In this document: piece after piece, positions 27,110-40,586 of the stretch
Numbering within the stretch: position 1 is the first letter of the stretch
Layout: each line of letters starts with the position of its first letter
The notes under the pieces: generated by a model
What the model was told of the DNA's origin: nothing
Database searches by the model: none
What the model saw: only the letters and a program-made list of their open reading frames with translations
Assembly (NCBI RefSeq): GCF_039536205.1
Contig: NZ_BAAAYL010000001.1
Location: 6,324,001 to 6,388,000 of the forward strand
Direction of reading: 5' to 3'
DNA: 64,000 bases
Source: Streptomyces sannanensis
Lineage (GTDB): Bacteria > Actinomycetota > Actinomycetes > Streptomycetales > Streptomycetaceae
Made by a program: the position numbers and the translations under genes

Positions 27110-27420
27110 CTAACGGCGATCAGGCCCTCCAGCGGCGCGGTGAAGAAACCGGCGTTCCTCCAGACCTGGAAGCGTCCGTAGACGGTCGGCCAAGGCCCGA
27201 ACTCGCCCGGCATCTCGCGCCATTACGCGCCTTTCCTGAACCGCCGGATCACCCCCTCGAACTGATCCCGCAGCCGCCCGGGGTACGGGCCGTACTCACC
27301 TATCGGCAGGAACGGCTCAATCACCAACTTCCAATGCTTGTAAGGGAGTTGCCTGCGCGCAAACTCGCCTTCCTGCCGGATCCGCCTTCCATGCGGATCT
27401 GGATCGGCAAGTTTAATCAC
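27110..27420 (-). pseudogene. IS5-family transposase N-terminal fragment
   Basis: The minus strand reads WKLVIEPFLPIGEYGPYPGR then LRDQFEGVIRRFRKGA. After a frame change near 27225 come the residues that normally follow (a WREMPGEFGPWPTVYGRF-like block). Related to the element at 23.6 kb but a distinct copy. Confidence 0.7.
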
Positions 27421-27431
27421 GACATCACACA

Positions 27432-27545
27432 GGCCCTAACGCAACGGTGTTGAATTCATCGATGTACTTGTGCGCCTCGTCGAACACGAACAGTTTGTTG
27501 AAGTGCTCGCCGTCGCTGCGTGCCTCGGCGAAGAGCTGAATTTAG
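27432..27545 (-). pseudogene. Sliver of a HerA/FtsK-type ATPase (Walker B region)
   Basis: One minus-strand frame reads FAEARSDGEHFNKLFVFDEA then HKYIDEFNTVALG. The hhhhDEAHKY pattern is the Walker B strand of DUF87/HerA-like DNA-translocating ATPases found in conjugation and defence loci. Only about 35 codons remain. Confidence 0.4.
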
Positions 27546-27639
27546 GGAGTTGCGACTCTCCTCATGAAATAGACGGTCAGAATCCTGTCCGGAAAACGCG
27601 AGCCCCTCACGTTCAATTCCGCCCGTCCGGCGAACGGGA

Positions 27640-27839
27640 AGGAGAACCTGGGGCTGCTCTGGCCGCGGTACGGCTTCGACCTGCACGCCGAGAGCACCGC
27701 CAAGGGCGGCACCACCGGCCACTTTGACCTCGACCCAGTCCGGTGGCCCTGCGGACACCGACAAGGCCGAGGCGGAGGCGTCCACCGGCGACGGTGCCAC
27801 CTGGCGCCCCGCGACGGTGAAGACCGCCAGTGCGCGGTA
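27640..27839 (+). pseudogene. Degraded C-terminal remnant of a secreted (protease-like) protein
   Basis: The plus strand reads ENLGLLWPRYGFDLHAESTA and GTTGHFDLD in one frame and then GDGATWRPATVKTASA in another. This resembles the ends of large Streptomyces subtilisin-type exoproteins. The assignment is weak. Confidence 0.25.
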
Positions 27840-27938
27840 GCCCATTGTCTGATCGACACACCTCTGCAATCCTCGCTCGGTCGGCTATGGCTGCCCTGCC
27901 GGGCCGCCGGTCGACAGTGAACGCAGAAAGGAACTCAC

Positions 27939-30776
<2,838 letters not shown>

Positions 30777-31005
30777 CACTGAGAGGGCGTTTGAAGAGCT
30801 CTTGTAGCGCTTCGTCACCCAGTGTCCCGGCAGTGACCGAGCGACTGACCTGCGATCTCGCCTCAACGTCGCCGAGCGCCTCGCCGTCCAGTCCGGGCTG
30901 TCGCGACAGGACTGTCGATATGTCCGATTGGGTAGACAGCGAGGATGTTCCCACAACGGGGTGAACCACCGCGAAAGCTCAACGAGCGCCCTCTGAAGAA
31001 GAACC

Positions 31006-31037
31006 GGGCGAGGGGCCGCACCCGCGGCCCCTCGCCC
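31006..31037. terminator. 14-bp inverted repeat
   Basis: GGGCGAGGGGCCGC and GCGGCCCCTCGCCC form a perfect stem with a 4-nt loop in the 340-nt gap between the propeller gene and an IS110 remnant. The rest of the gap shows nothing. Confidence 0.75.
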
Positions 31038-31120
31038 TACCCCTCGGCGACGGCGCGGCTTACGATGAGCTGATGCAGTATCCGGGCCGCTTGCGGAACC
31101 GGATGTCGGGGTGGGGTCGA

Positions 31121-31400
31121 TCAAGTGGGTACGGGTTCGAGGGTGACTTGGTGGCCGAGAACCTGGAGCCGGCGGACGAGGTCGCGGGTTCTGCGGGCTG
31201 GGTTGAGATGACGCTGATGCCAGTCGGCGCCGAGTTCCTCGTAGGAGGCGCCGGGGTCGTTGATCAAGTGCCAGGCGATGACGAGTTTCGAGCAGGCGAC
31301 GGCGACCAGGGCTTTGGCGTGTCCGCGGCTTTTGACGATGCGCCGGTAGCGGGCGCCGAGGAAAGTGTCGGTGCGAGCGGCGGCGTCGGCAGCCTCCCCG
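31121..31400 (-). pseudogene. IS110-family transposase C-terminal tail
   Basis: Minus strand reads TDTFLGARYRRIVKSRGHAK then ALVAVACSKLVIAWHLINDP and GHQVTLEPVPT, the last 90 residues of an IS110 transposase. Upstream the similarity fades. The interval 31401-31748 contains no recognisable gene. Confidence 0.75.
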
Positions 31401-31748
31401 AGCGTGTGTGGGCGGGGCTGCCCGGGGAGCCTTGAAGGGTGGCGGAGAAGCTGATCGGCGTGCTCAAAGCGATAGTGTGCGGCCCTTCGGGCGGCTACCT
31501 CACCAGACTCCTGTGCGGGCTCACAGCCCAGACATCGACCGGCGTCGACAGACAGCCCCACACCCGATTTTCACGCCCGCGAGGCGTCATCCGCAGGTGA
31601 ACGGCTGACTCCTATGAGGTCACAAGCGCCCGTCCGGCCGTGCGTGGTGACGCCCGGCGGGCCGACACATCCCCAACAGGCCAGCCGAAACGTCAGTCAG
31701 AGCACGGGTCGGACCCGCCGGCGACGTCACCACGTCACATCCTCACTG

Positions 31749-32684
31749 TCAGAGCAGCTCGAGAAGGCGCGTACGGCGAAGAACGATCAGCTGAGCGGCC
31801 GCGACGGCGACAGCGCTGATCAGCAGCATGATCGAGAGGGTGCTGGCATACCCGAGCTCGCCGTACAGGAATGCGCGGCGGTAGACGTAGAGCGGTGCCA
31901 CCAGTGTCGCGGAGTGCGGTTCGCCGGCTGTGATCAGCAGGGCCGGGATGAATGTGGTGTGCAGGAGAAGGACGACGTCCCGCAGTGCGAGCAAGGTAAG
32001 GACCGGTGCCATCAGCGGCAGCGTGATGCGTCTGAAGGTGAAGACGCGTCCCGCGCCTTCCATGGCAGCGGCTTCGTACAGGGAGCCTGGCAGGAGGCGG
32101 CGGGCTGCGAGGGCGACGAGGAAACCCTCGCCCATCTGGAGGGAGACGACGAGCGCGAGTCCGCCTCGTGCGGCAGCGGGGTCGGTGAACCAGCCGGGTG
32201 AGGGGAGGCCGAATGCTTCGAGGGTGAGAGGTAGCGGCCCGTAAAGAGGGTTGAGAAGCCAGAGCCACAGGAGAGCCCAAGCGGCGTCAGGAATGATGGA
32301 CGGCAGGAATACTGCGGTGCGGGCGACGCTGTTCATGCCGCTGCGGCGGTGGAGTAGGAGCGCGCAGCCGATGGCGAGTGCGGTTCGCAGGGGTATGGCT
32401 ATGGCTGCGATCTTGGCCGAGTTGGCGAGAGAGTGCCAGAAGGTTTCGTCGGTGGCGAGTCGGTGCCAGTTGTCGAGGCCGGTGAATGAGGGGGCGCCGA
32501 AGCCGTAGTAGTCGGTGAAGGCGAGCCATGCCGAGCCGATGAGTGGGATGCCCACCAGAAGGGCTGTGGCGGCGAGCCACGGTAGGGCCAGTGCTGTCGG
32601 CCGATGTCTGAGTGAGGGTGTGCGCGCGCTGTCCCATCTGCGGCGAGGGGTGGGCCGAGTGGGTTGGCGGTGTTGTCCGTTCAT
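31749..32684 (-). CDS. Sugar-type ABC transporter permease (MalF/UgpA-like), 311 aa
   Basis: ATG at 32684, overlapping the ATPase stop as ATGA. Six transmembrane helices are visible (LALPWLAATALLVGIPLIG; SAKIAAIAIPLRTALAIGC; and others). The EAA loop that docks to the ATPase reads YEAAAMEGAGRVFTFRRITL with LPLMAP following. Last gene of a five-gene operon encoding binding protein, lipoprotein, permease, ATPase and permease; with the 33.7 kb permease it would form the heterodimeric channel. Substrate is probably a carbohydrate, by family. Confidence 0.9.
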   Translation of the reverse strand: MNGQHRQPTRPTPRRRWDSARTPSLRHRPTALALPWLAATALLVGIPLIGSAWLAFTDYYGFGAPSFTGLDNWHRLATDETFWHSLANSAKIAAIAIPLRTALAIGCALLLHRRSGMNSVARTAVFLPSIIPDAAWALLWLWLLNPLYGPLPLTLEAFGLPSPGWFTDPAAARGGLALVVSLQMGEGFLVALAARRLLPGSLYEAAAMEGAGRVFTFRRITLPLMAPVLTLLALRDVVLLLHTTFIPALLITAGEPHSATLVAPLYVYRRAFLYGELGYASTLSIMLLISAVAVAAAQLIVLRRTRLLELL

Positions 32685-33709
32685 GCGGTGCGCGGTCCTT
32701 CGGCCGAAGCGAAGTGGTGTTCGTCGGCGTTGCTCCAGGTGATGCCGGTCTCGCTTCCGGGCCGGGGCACACCGGCCGAGGACGGTACCCTGACCAGAAT
32801 GCGCGTGGTGTCGGGGCATACGACGTGAAGGACCGTCTCTTCGCCGCTTGGCTCCACGGCGGCGACGCGTCCCGTCAGATGCCCGTGTCCGGCCTGTGCC
32901 AGGTGTGTCCGCTCAGGCCGGATGCCGGTCACCGGACCGCTCTCGCGGCCCAGCGCTTCGGGTGGCAGCAGGTTCATCGGCAGAGTTCCGATGAAGCGTG
33001 CGATGAATGCCGTGCTCGGGCGCGCGTAGAGCTCGTCAGGTGTGCCCACCTGCTCGATACGGCCTGCCCGGACGACGGCGATACGGTCGCCCAAGGCAAG
33101 TGCCTCGGTCTGGTCATGAGTGACGTAAAGCATCGACACGCCCAGACGGCGCTGGAGTTCGCGGATTTCGACGCGCGTGCGCAGTCGCAGGTCGGGGTCG
33201 AGGTTGGCGAGAGGTTCGTCGAGGAGGAAGGCCTTGGGCCGGCGGACCATGGCCCGGGCGAGTGCTACGCGTTGGCGTTCTCCGCCTGACAGTTCGCGGG
33301 GGTACCGGGCCAGAGCTGCGGTGAGGCCGAGCATGGCTGCGGCCTGGGCGACGTCGGTGGTGATCTGGGTCTTGGGCACGCCTCGGGCGCGCTGGCCGAA
33401 GGCGATGTTCTCGGTGACGGTGAGATGGGGGAAGAGTGCGTAGTCCTGGAAGACCAGTGAGATGTCTCGATCGCCTGGTGCGGCCGTCGTGACGTCGCGT
33501 CCGCCAATCTCGATTCGGCCGGCGTCGAGTGCCTCGAGTCCGGCAGTTGCTCTGAGCAGAGTGCTCTTTCCGGAACCTGACGGTCCTACGACCACCATGA
33601 GCTCGCCCCTGGCCACGTGCAGATCGACCTCGGCCAGGGCGGTGATGGGCTGCTTACGGCGTGAACGGTAGGACTTGTGTGCACCGTGGATTGCGATGCC
33701 CATGGTCAT
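32681..33709 (-). CDS. ABC transporter ATP-binding subunit (MalK/UgpC/MsiK type), 342 aa
   Basis: ATG at 33709 (second Met three codons later). Walker A GPSGSGKST near residue 44, Q-loop VFQDYALFPHLT, signature RELSGGERQRVALARA, Walker B AFLLDEPLANLD, switch His in YVTHDQTEAL. A C-terminal TOBE-type domain (GIRPERTHLA; VEPSGEETVLHVV) is normal for carbohydrate importers. Many Streptomyces sugar importers lack their own ATPase and share MsiK, so a dedicated copy inside the operon is notable. Coupled by ATGA overlaps to permeases on both sides. Confidence 0.92.
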   Translation of the reverse strand: MTMGIAIHGAHKSYRSRRKQPITALAEVDLHVARGELMVVVGPSGSGKSTLLRATAGLEALDAGRIEIGGRDVTTAAPGDRDISLVFQDYALFPHLTVTENIAFGQRARGVPKTQITTDVAQAAAMLGLTAALARYPRELSGGERQRVALARAMVRRPKAFLLDEPLANLDPDLRLRTRVEIRELQRRLGVSMLYVTHDQTEALALGDRIAVVRAGRIEQVGTPDELYARPSTAFIARFIGTLPMNLLPPEALGRESGPVTGIRPERTHLAQAGHGHLTGRVAAVEPSGEETVLHVVCPDTTRILVRVPSSAGVPRPGSETGITWSNADEHHFASAEGPRTA

Positions 33710-34557
33710 GTCTCCAAGTCGCGGCGGGCGAGCGTTCGTTGTGCGACGAGGAAAACGAGCGCGGCGGGGGCGGTGGCCATGACGGCTGCTGCCATGTAGA
33801 GCGGATGCAGTGTCGGCTCGAGTGCGGAGAGGGAGCGCAGGCCGAGTGCGAGCGGCCAGTCGTCCTCCGCGGTGAGCAGGATGAGCGGGTCGATGAAGTT
33901 CCCCCAGTAGGAGGCGAAGGCGAGCGCGGCCACGGCGAACATGGTCGGCCGGGCGAGTGGGAATGCGACCGACCTCCAGATGCGAAACACCGATGCCTGT
34001 TCGATTGCCGCGACCTCGTACAAGGACCGTGGGATGCGGTGGTAGGCGAGTGCGAAGAGCAGCACGTAGAACGGTGTGGTTCCCATGATCGCGGGCAGCG
34101 CGACGACGAGGGTGTGGTCGGTCAGCCCCAGCTGCTCCAGCATCACCTTGCGCGGCACCCACATGGCGGACGCGGGCATGCTGAGCACCACCAGCGCCAA
34201 ACCGATCAGCAGGCGTCGTACGGCGGGGCGCGCCATGACGATCGCAAACCCGGCCCAGGAAGCGACAAGTACGGTGGCCGGTACCGCGGTTGACACGATG
34301 AGGACCGAGTTCAGCAGCTGTTGGCCGAGCTGGATCAGCCCGGCAGCGGTTTCGTAGTTACCCGACCAGAGCACGTCCGGCAGGAGTTCGAGCCCGCCGG
34401 GAGGCGGCAGTCCAGGCTTGCGCAGCGAGCCGATGACCATGATGGCCAGCGGGAAGAAGAACACGAACCCGACTATGCCGGCTGCCAAGGCCCGTCCTGC
34501 CGTGCTGCCACGGAGTCGGGCCGGTCGTCGTACATGTGCCTGCTGATGCACTGTCAT
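33706..34557 (-). CDS. Sugar-type ABC transporter permease (MalG-like), 283 aa
   Basis: The ATG at 34557 overlaps the upstream lipoprotein stop (ATGA), so it is preferred over the in-frame start 15 codons upstream. Six transmembrane helices (AAGIVGFVFFFPLAIMVIGS at the N-terminus; LVVLSMPASAMWVP). The EAA loop reads YEVAAIEQASVFRIWRSVAF with PLARP. The partner permease is at 31749-32684. Confidence 0.9.
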   Translation of the reverse strand: MTVHQQAHVRRPARLRGSTAGRALAAGIVGFVFFFPLAIMVIGSLRKPGLPPPGGLELLPDVLWSGNYETAAGLIQLGQQLLNSVLIVSTAVPATVLVASWAGFAIVMARPAVRRLLIGLALVVLSMPASAMWVPRKVMLEQLGLTDHTLVVALPAIMGTTPFYVLLFALAYHRIPRSLYEVAAIEQASVFRIWRSVAFPLARPTMFAVAALAFASYWGNFIDPLILLTAEDDWPLALGLRSLSALEPTLHPLYMAAAVMATAPAALVFLVAQRTLARRDLET

Positions 34558-34997
34558 TTCGGCGGGCCCGGTAGTTCCACAACCACGATGACCTGGCCGC
34601 ACGACCCCTCGCTCATGCTGACGAACCCTTGGCCGTGGGGTGTTTTGACGAAGATCTCCGCGTCGATACCGTCATTCTGCTCGCTGAGGACGGTGAAGCC
34701 GGCTTGGTCCGCCAGCTTGTGCATGTGTCTGAAGGCCTCCCGGATCGATTCCCGGGTGGAGATCACCACATAGGTGAAGTCGTGCTGCTTGCGGACGTCG
34801 GTGACCACGCCGAGCTCGCCGACCTTGAGCCCGGACGGTATGTCCGAGATATTGGCTGCCGGGCTGGGGCCCGGGCAGGTGGCAGCGACTTCTGCCGCGC
34901 CGGGCCCGGGTCCGGCGCTTGCCGTGGGATGGGTGCAGGCCGTCAGCAGGGCTACGCAGGCCCCTGCGGTGATCAGCCCTGACAGAAGCCTCCTCAT
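34554..34997 (-). CDS. Small lipoprotein embedded in ABC operon, 147 aa
   Basis: Lipobox LLTAC after a short signal peptide (LLSGLITAGACVALLTAC). The mature domain of ~120 residues is alpha/beta (VGELGVVTDVRKQHDFTYVV; IREAFRHMHKLADQAGFTVL; EGSCGQVIVVVELP). It is coupled by ATGA overlaps to the binding protein upstream and the permease downstream, so it is made in step with the transporter. Not a standard component of such importers; it could be an accessory substrate-capture or assembly factor. Family not recognised. Confidence 0.75.
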   Translation of the reverse strand: MRRLLSGLITAGACVALLTACTHPTASAGPGPGAAEVAATCPGPSPAANISDIPSGLKVGELGVVTDVRKQHDFTYVVISTRESIREAFRHMHKLADQAGFTVLSEQNDGIDAEIFVKTPHGQGFVSMSEGSCGQVIVVVELPGPPK

Positions 34998-36265
34998 CGG
35001 GTGCTGTCACTGGAGGCGAACAACGGCCGGGTGCGCTCGTCGATCCGCTTGATCACGTCATCCAGGGGTGCACCGTCGTGGAAGGCGCGGGCCAGTTCCT
35101 CGCCGGCTATGTCCTCGATCTCCGGCCAGGTTGCCAGGACCGGGAGGCTCTTGAGATGCGGAAGGCCGTCGAGGAACGCCTGGGAGTTGGCCGGCTTCTT
35201 GACAGGGTCGAGGAAGGCCGACGAGTTGGCGACCTCGCGCAGGGAGGGCACCACACGTCCGCTCATCGAGGTGATCTGCTGGCCGTCCTTCCCGGTGGCG
35301 TAGGCGATGAAGCGGGCGGCTTCGTCGTGGTGCTTCGACTTGCGGGCGACGCAGTAGGCGTCCGAGTGCAGGACGCCGGCCGGCTTGCGGGTCACCGGAA
35401 GGGCGGCAACGTCCCAGTCGAGATTCTGTACTTCGCGCAGGGCCGGGGTGTCCCTACGGGAACCGAGGTACATCGCGAGCTTGCCGGAGGCGAATCGGGC
35501 CTCCAGGTCCTGACCCGCGAGCTCGGTCCTGTCCGGTCCTGCTCCCTCGTCCCGCACGAGCTGCACCAGCGACTCCAGGGTCTGCCGAGCAGCGGGCGTG
35601 TCGAGCGTGAGTCGCGTCGGGTGCTGGGGGTCGTCGACGATGTCACCGCCGTTGCTCCAGACGAACGGAGCAAGGCGAACGATGGAGGGATCCATTCCCA
35701 GGCCATGGACGCCGTCGCCGGTGAGGCGGATGGCCGCTTCCTTGAACTGCTCGAAGGTCCACCCCGGCTTCGGGGCCTGCACACCCGCCTTGGCGAACAG
35801 CGTGCGGTTGTAGTAGACGACCAGCGAGGAGAGGTTCTGGGGCATGCACTGCACCTGCCCGTCGTACGTGAACGCGCTGATCGGCTGCTCGTAGTAGTCC
35901 GCTGTGTCCACGCCGAGGCCGGCCAGGCGAGGGCCGATCGGTTCGATGGCACCGCGGGCCGCGAACTGGGCGTACTCCCGGTAGTTGATCAGGAAGACAT
36001 CCGGCGGGTTGCCGCCGGCGAACGCTGTCGACAGGCGGGTGAGGTGATCGGATTTCTCCGCGACGGGCACGAGTTGCACCTTCGTCCCGGGATGGCTCTG
36101 CTCGTAGGCTTTCGCTATCGCGCTATATCCGGCAGTCTCCCCCGGCTCGCCCGAGACCTGGACACGGATGGTGGTGTCGCCGCTGGTGGCGGGCGTGGCA
36201 GTGGTTCCGCAGCCGACCAGGAGGGCAGCGACGCCTGCCGCCAGGGCTATTCGACGCTTGATCAT
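34994..36265 (-). CDS. Extracellular sugar-binding lipoprotein of ABC importer, 423 aa
   Basis: The ATG at 36265 (MIKRRIALAAGVAALLVGCG) gives a proper lipoprotein signal with lipobox LVGC; an in-frame ATG 11 codons upstream does not improve it. SBP_bac_1-type features: ARFASGKLAMYLGSRRD, PPDVFLINYREYAQFAARGA, AAIRLTGDGVHGLGMD, KHHDEAARFIAYATGKDGQQ. It delivers substrate to the MalF/MalG-like permeases encoded downstream in the same operon. The substrate is likely an oligosaccharide; the sequence does not say which. The promoter should lie in 36266-36297 or further upstream; no clear operator palindrome was seen. Confidence 0.88.
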   Translation of the reverse strand: MIKRRIALAAGVAALLVGCGTTATPATSGDTTIRVQVSGEPGETAGYSAIAKAYEQSHPGTKVQLVPVAEKSDHLTRLSTAFAGGNPPDVFLINYREYAQFAARGAIEPIGPRLAGLGVDTADYYEQPISAFTYDGQVQCMPQNLSSLVVYYNRTLFAKAGVQAPKPGWTFEQFKEAAIRLTGDGVHGLGMDPSIVRLAPFVWSNGGDIVDDPQHPTRLTLDTPAARQTLESLVQLVRDEGAGPDRTELAGQDLEARFASGKLAMYLGSRRDTPALREVQNLDWDVAALPVTRKPAGVLHSDAYCVARKSKHHDEAARFIAYATGKDGQQITSMSGRVVPSLREVANSSAFLDPVKKPANSQAFLDGLPHLKSLPVLATWPEIEDIAGEELARAFHDGAPLDDVIKRIDERTRPLFASSDSTR

Positions 36266-36297
36266 CTTTCTCACTTTTCTCTGTACGCAGCTGCACA

Positions 36298-36525
36298 TCA
36301 GCTAAGTCTTGCCACCTCCAACCGTCTCCTTGCGAGTTGCGGTAAGCCCGCAGCATGGAGTCGACGCAGGTGGCAGCTGACATTGGTCTGCAATTCGCCG
36401 AGGTCTCGGGCTGTCCCGGCGGAGGTCCTCGCACGGCCAGTGCGAAGTGACAGCAGGCGAAGTCTCAGTGGATGAGCGAGAGCGCGCAGACTGATCACGT
36501 CGGAGGCTGGTTCCGTTTCGGACAC
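36298..36525 (-). pseudogene. ArsR-type regulator, N-terminal fragment
   Basis: From a GTG at 36525: VSETEPASDVISLRALAHPL then RLRLLSLRTGRARTSAG and LGELQTNVSCHLRRLHAAGL, the winged helix of ArsR-family repressors. The end is out of frame and truncated after 75 codons. It lies directly upstream of the ABC operon but is unlikely to regulate it now. Confidence 0.6.
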
Positions 36526-36555
36526 AGGCGGGATCTTGTCGCAAGGCTGCCGCAA

Positions 36556-36610
36556 CGTCAACGGGCAACCGCGCCCACCTGCGCCAACGCGGGATCAAGG
36601 CGACAAATGC
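36556..36610 (+). mobile_element. Tiny IS5 transposase fragment
   Basis: Encodes GNRAHLRQRGIKAT, the segment found as GNRAHLRKRRIKAV in the IS5 element at 24.4 kb. Confidence 0.5.
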
Positions 36611-36674
36611 TCAAGTCCTGTGGATCGGCCTCGGGCTGGACGCGAAGGGCGTACCTTCCCGAGCGATCGATCGA

Positions 36675-37390
36675 GGTTTGGGAGGCCACGAACCGGCGCC
36701 ACTTCGCTGTTCAGGGCGTAGAACCGCTCACCTGGGAGATCGTGCCCCCGCACAGGGAGTTGGCGCGCCACTCGCTGTTGCTGCTCATGCCGGCGCTGTA
36801 CGACGCGGTCGGCAATCCGCTGCGACGGCTGGGCGACCACGACATACGCCGCCTGGACCTGTACGAATGGCTGCTCGTAGAGTTCGTCCGCCGCGAGGTC
36901 GTCAAGCACCAAGGCCTGCTGGCGCCGTCCGCAGAAGCCGAAGCCGTCGACAAGGAGCTCGGTCGGCTCGGTGTGATCGCGATGGGCATGTTCAACCGCC
37001 GCAGCCAGAACCTGACGGCTGACCAGGCGGACAGCGACATCGACGGGCTGCTTGGCGAGGGCGGTTCTACGCGGCTGTTCGGACGGTTCTTCTTCGTCCA
37101 CCCAGCGCAGGCCGTGGTCGCCGAGGAACGCCTCAGATCGTACGAGTTCCTGCACGCCACGTTCGGCGAGTACCTGGTGGCCCGGCTGCTCTGCGACGAG
37201 GTGCGGCGGGTCCTTGCCGAGTGGGAGCGGACCGGGGCGACGCGGGGCGATGGCGACATGTCATACCCCTTGCTCTCGTTCGTCCCGCTCTCGGATCGCG
37301 CCGAGGTCCGGGACAACATCAGGGAGTTGTTCAGGCCAGGCGGGTCACGCTGGCACGGCAGCCTACCGGGGCTACTGCGCACCCAGTTCC
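36675..37390 (+). pseudogene. NACHT-type NTPase fragment (C-terminal helical part)
   Basis: An open frame of about 240 codons reads LARHSLLLLMPALYDAVGNP, RRLDLYEWLLVEFVRREVVK and RSYEFLHATFGEYLVARLLC. This is the winged-helix region after the nucleotide-binding core of Streptomyces NACHT NTPases, ending in the diagnostic FLHATFGEYLVAR. Walker A and B segments and any sensor domain are missing, and an IS fragment replaces the 3' end. NACHT proteins are NLR-like switches used in phage defence and regulated cell death. Confidence 0.7.
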
Positions 37391-37566
37391 AGCGCGGAGG
37401 CGATCAAGTGAAGGCGACGAAGACGTGCCCGGGGGAGGCGGTGCAGGAGTGCGGCGAGCAGCGCGCGGTCCGGCCAGGTGAGCTTTGGCTTGTCGGGCTG
37501 TCTTTGCAGCACGGCCAGTTGGTGGCGCAGCGCCAGGATCTCGGTGTCCTTGTCGCGATCGCTCAT
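37390..37566 (-). pseudogene. rve-type transposase N-terminal fragment
   Basis: From an ATG at 37566: [20 protein letters not shown] then [20 protein letters not shown]. This is the N-terminus of an IS3/IS481-like transposase. The interval 37567-37835 shows no further gene. Confidence 0.65.
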
Positions 37567-37743
37567 CGGCAGGAGCTGGTCGGTGGGGTGGTGGTGGCCG
37601 GTACCGGTCCTGGGTGTCCGCATTACTGCTGACGGGTGGCGGTAAGGCGCGGTTGGCGGCGGTAGGGCTCGGGTCGTGATCGGGGATCGGAGCGGGTCCA
37701 GGGCTGTTGGGGTTCGATTCGAAGGGGGGACCTGAACCATTCA

Positions 37744-39415
<1,672 letters not shown>

Positions 39416-39430
39416 TCGACGGCACCCTCA

Positions 39431-39568
39431 GAAGATCTGCACCCGACCCTGATCGTTCCCGGCACGGACGCGGCCGCACTGATCGTTCCAAGCCTGGCCA
39501 GCTCGCTGGCAGCCGTCCTTGACCGGCGCAAACTGCTGGCCAGACCTATCCGTGCGCCCAGGTGGTGA
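39431..39568 (+). pseudogene. IS110-family transposase internal fragment
   Basis: Reads TLIVPGTDAAALIVPSLASS then LAAVLDRRKLLARPI, the linker of IS110 transposases. The stop at 39566 follows immediately. The interval 39569-39736 holds nothing recognisable. Confidence 0.5.
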
Positions 39569-39736
39569 GTGTGCTCGCGGCCGCCGCTCGCCTCGACGAG
39601 ACGGATGACCACGGTCGGTGACGACTCGACCCTTGTCTGTGCGGCGGCTCCGTAGACGGGGATGCCGGCCGGGGCTAATCCCACAGCAGCGGCACGGCAG
39701 GCGTGCGGCTGAAGCATCCTCCCGGAGCAGCGGACA

Positions 39737-39892
39737 TCACCAGTAGTGGCGGCGTCCGCCCACGGCGTGGCCCATCGCGCCCAGGACCCAGAGGACGACC
39801 CCAATGACCAGCAGGACGACTCCTATTGTCCATAGGATGCCGATTCCGGTCAGGAGTCCGACAACGAGCAGGATGATCCCAAGGATGATCAT
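39737..39892 (-). CDS. Very small membrane protein (DUF6131-like), 51 aa
   Basis: ATG at 39892, 7 nt after GGAGG. The whole protein is two hydrophobic helices (ILGIILLVVGLLTGIGILW; IGVVLLVIGVVLWVLGAMGH) and a short basic tail GGRRHYW. This matches a group of tiny Streptomyces membrane proteins that end in RRxYW and often accompany stress genes. Function unknown. Intact between pseudogenes. Confidence 0.75.
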   Translation of the reverse strand: MIILGIILLVVGLLTGIGILWTIGVVLLVIGVVLWVLGAMGHAVGGRRHYW

Positions 39893-40009
39893 GATGGCCT
39901 CCGAGGGTGATGAATCCCCGAGAATCGGGTACCCCGCCGTGGGGCTGCCACACCGCCAGGAGCAAATCGTTTGAGCAAACGAAGAGCGACGTGGGTGGAT
40001 CTCTGTGCA

Positions 40010-40524
40010 TCACGACACCCTGGGTGATCGTCTGTTCCCCTGAACGGAGAAGAGGGCCGCCGCTGTCGTACGACGCAGCAATTCGAGGGTGTCGATCTGG
40101 TTGCGTGCGCGGTCCAGCAGATCTGTAAGTTGTGACTCGTCCAGATGGGCCTGTTCTGGAGCCAGTGCGAGCAGCGTGTGCCAGAGCAAGCTCTTACCCT
40201 CCACCCCCAACCGTAGAGTCTCGAGCTCCACGACCGCGTCCAGGCCGGAGCTCCGTCCCGGGCACCGTTCGGTTTCAGCCGTCTTACCCTTTCTCCCGCC
40301 CACCCCGCGTAGATTTTGTAGCGGCGGGCGGGCACGTCGACTGCGTTCATGATGCGGAGCAGGGCCTGCCGGTCCTGAGCGATCTCGTCGGCGATGTGCT
40401 GCAGGTGGGGGCCCTGGGGAGAACGGCGATGCCGTTGGGCCAGGTGCCGTGCGAGGCCGACGCCGAAGGTAGCGCCGGCCAGGTGATCGTTCAGATAGAT
40501 GCCGAGCATGTCGTGATGCATCAC
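40010..40524 (-). pseudogene. Helical hypothetical protein broken by a frameshift, ~170 aa
   Basis: The first frame from an ATG at 40524 reads MLGIYLNDHLAGATFGVGLA then HIADEIAQDRQALLRIMNAV and GERVRRLKPNG. The second, after a shift near 40255, continues SSGLDAVVELETLRLGVEGK and LTDLLDRARNQIDTLELLRR. Joined, it is a helical bundle protein common in Streptomyces (function unknown). The 5' end is altered by a 50-bp tandem duplication. One indel suffices, so a sequencing error is possible. Confidence 0.6.
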
Positions 40525-40586
40525 GAGCCCCTTCTCTCGTTCAGATAGATGCCGAGCATGTCGTGATGCATCACGAGCCCCTTCTC
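40487..40586. repeat. Perfect 50-bp tandem duplication
   Basis: The unit starting TCGTTCAGATAGATGCCGAG is present twice, at 40487-40536 and 40537-40586, without mismatch. It covers the start codon region of the preceding hypothetical gene. 50 is not a multiple of three. Confidence 0.9.

Noticed and set aside
35078..36475. 465-codon plus-strand frame
   Set aside because: Antisense to the sugar-binding lipoprotein; no start signals or domains.
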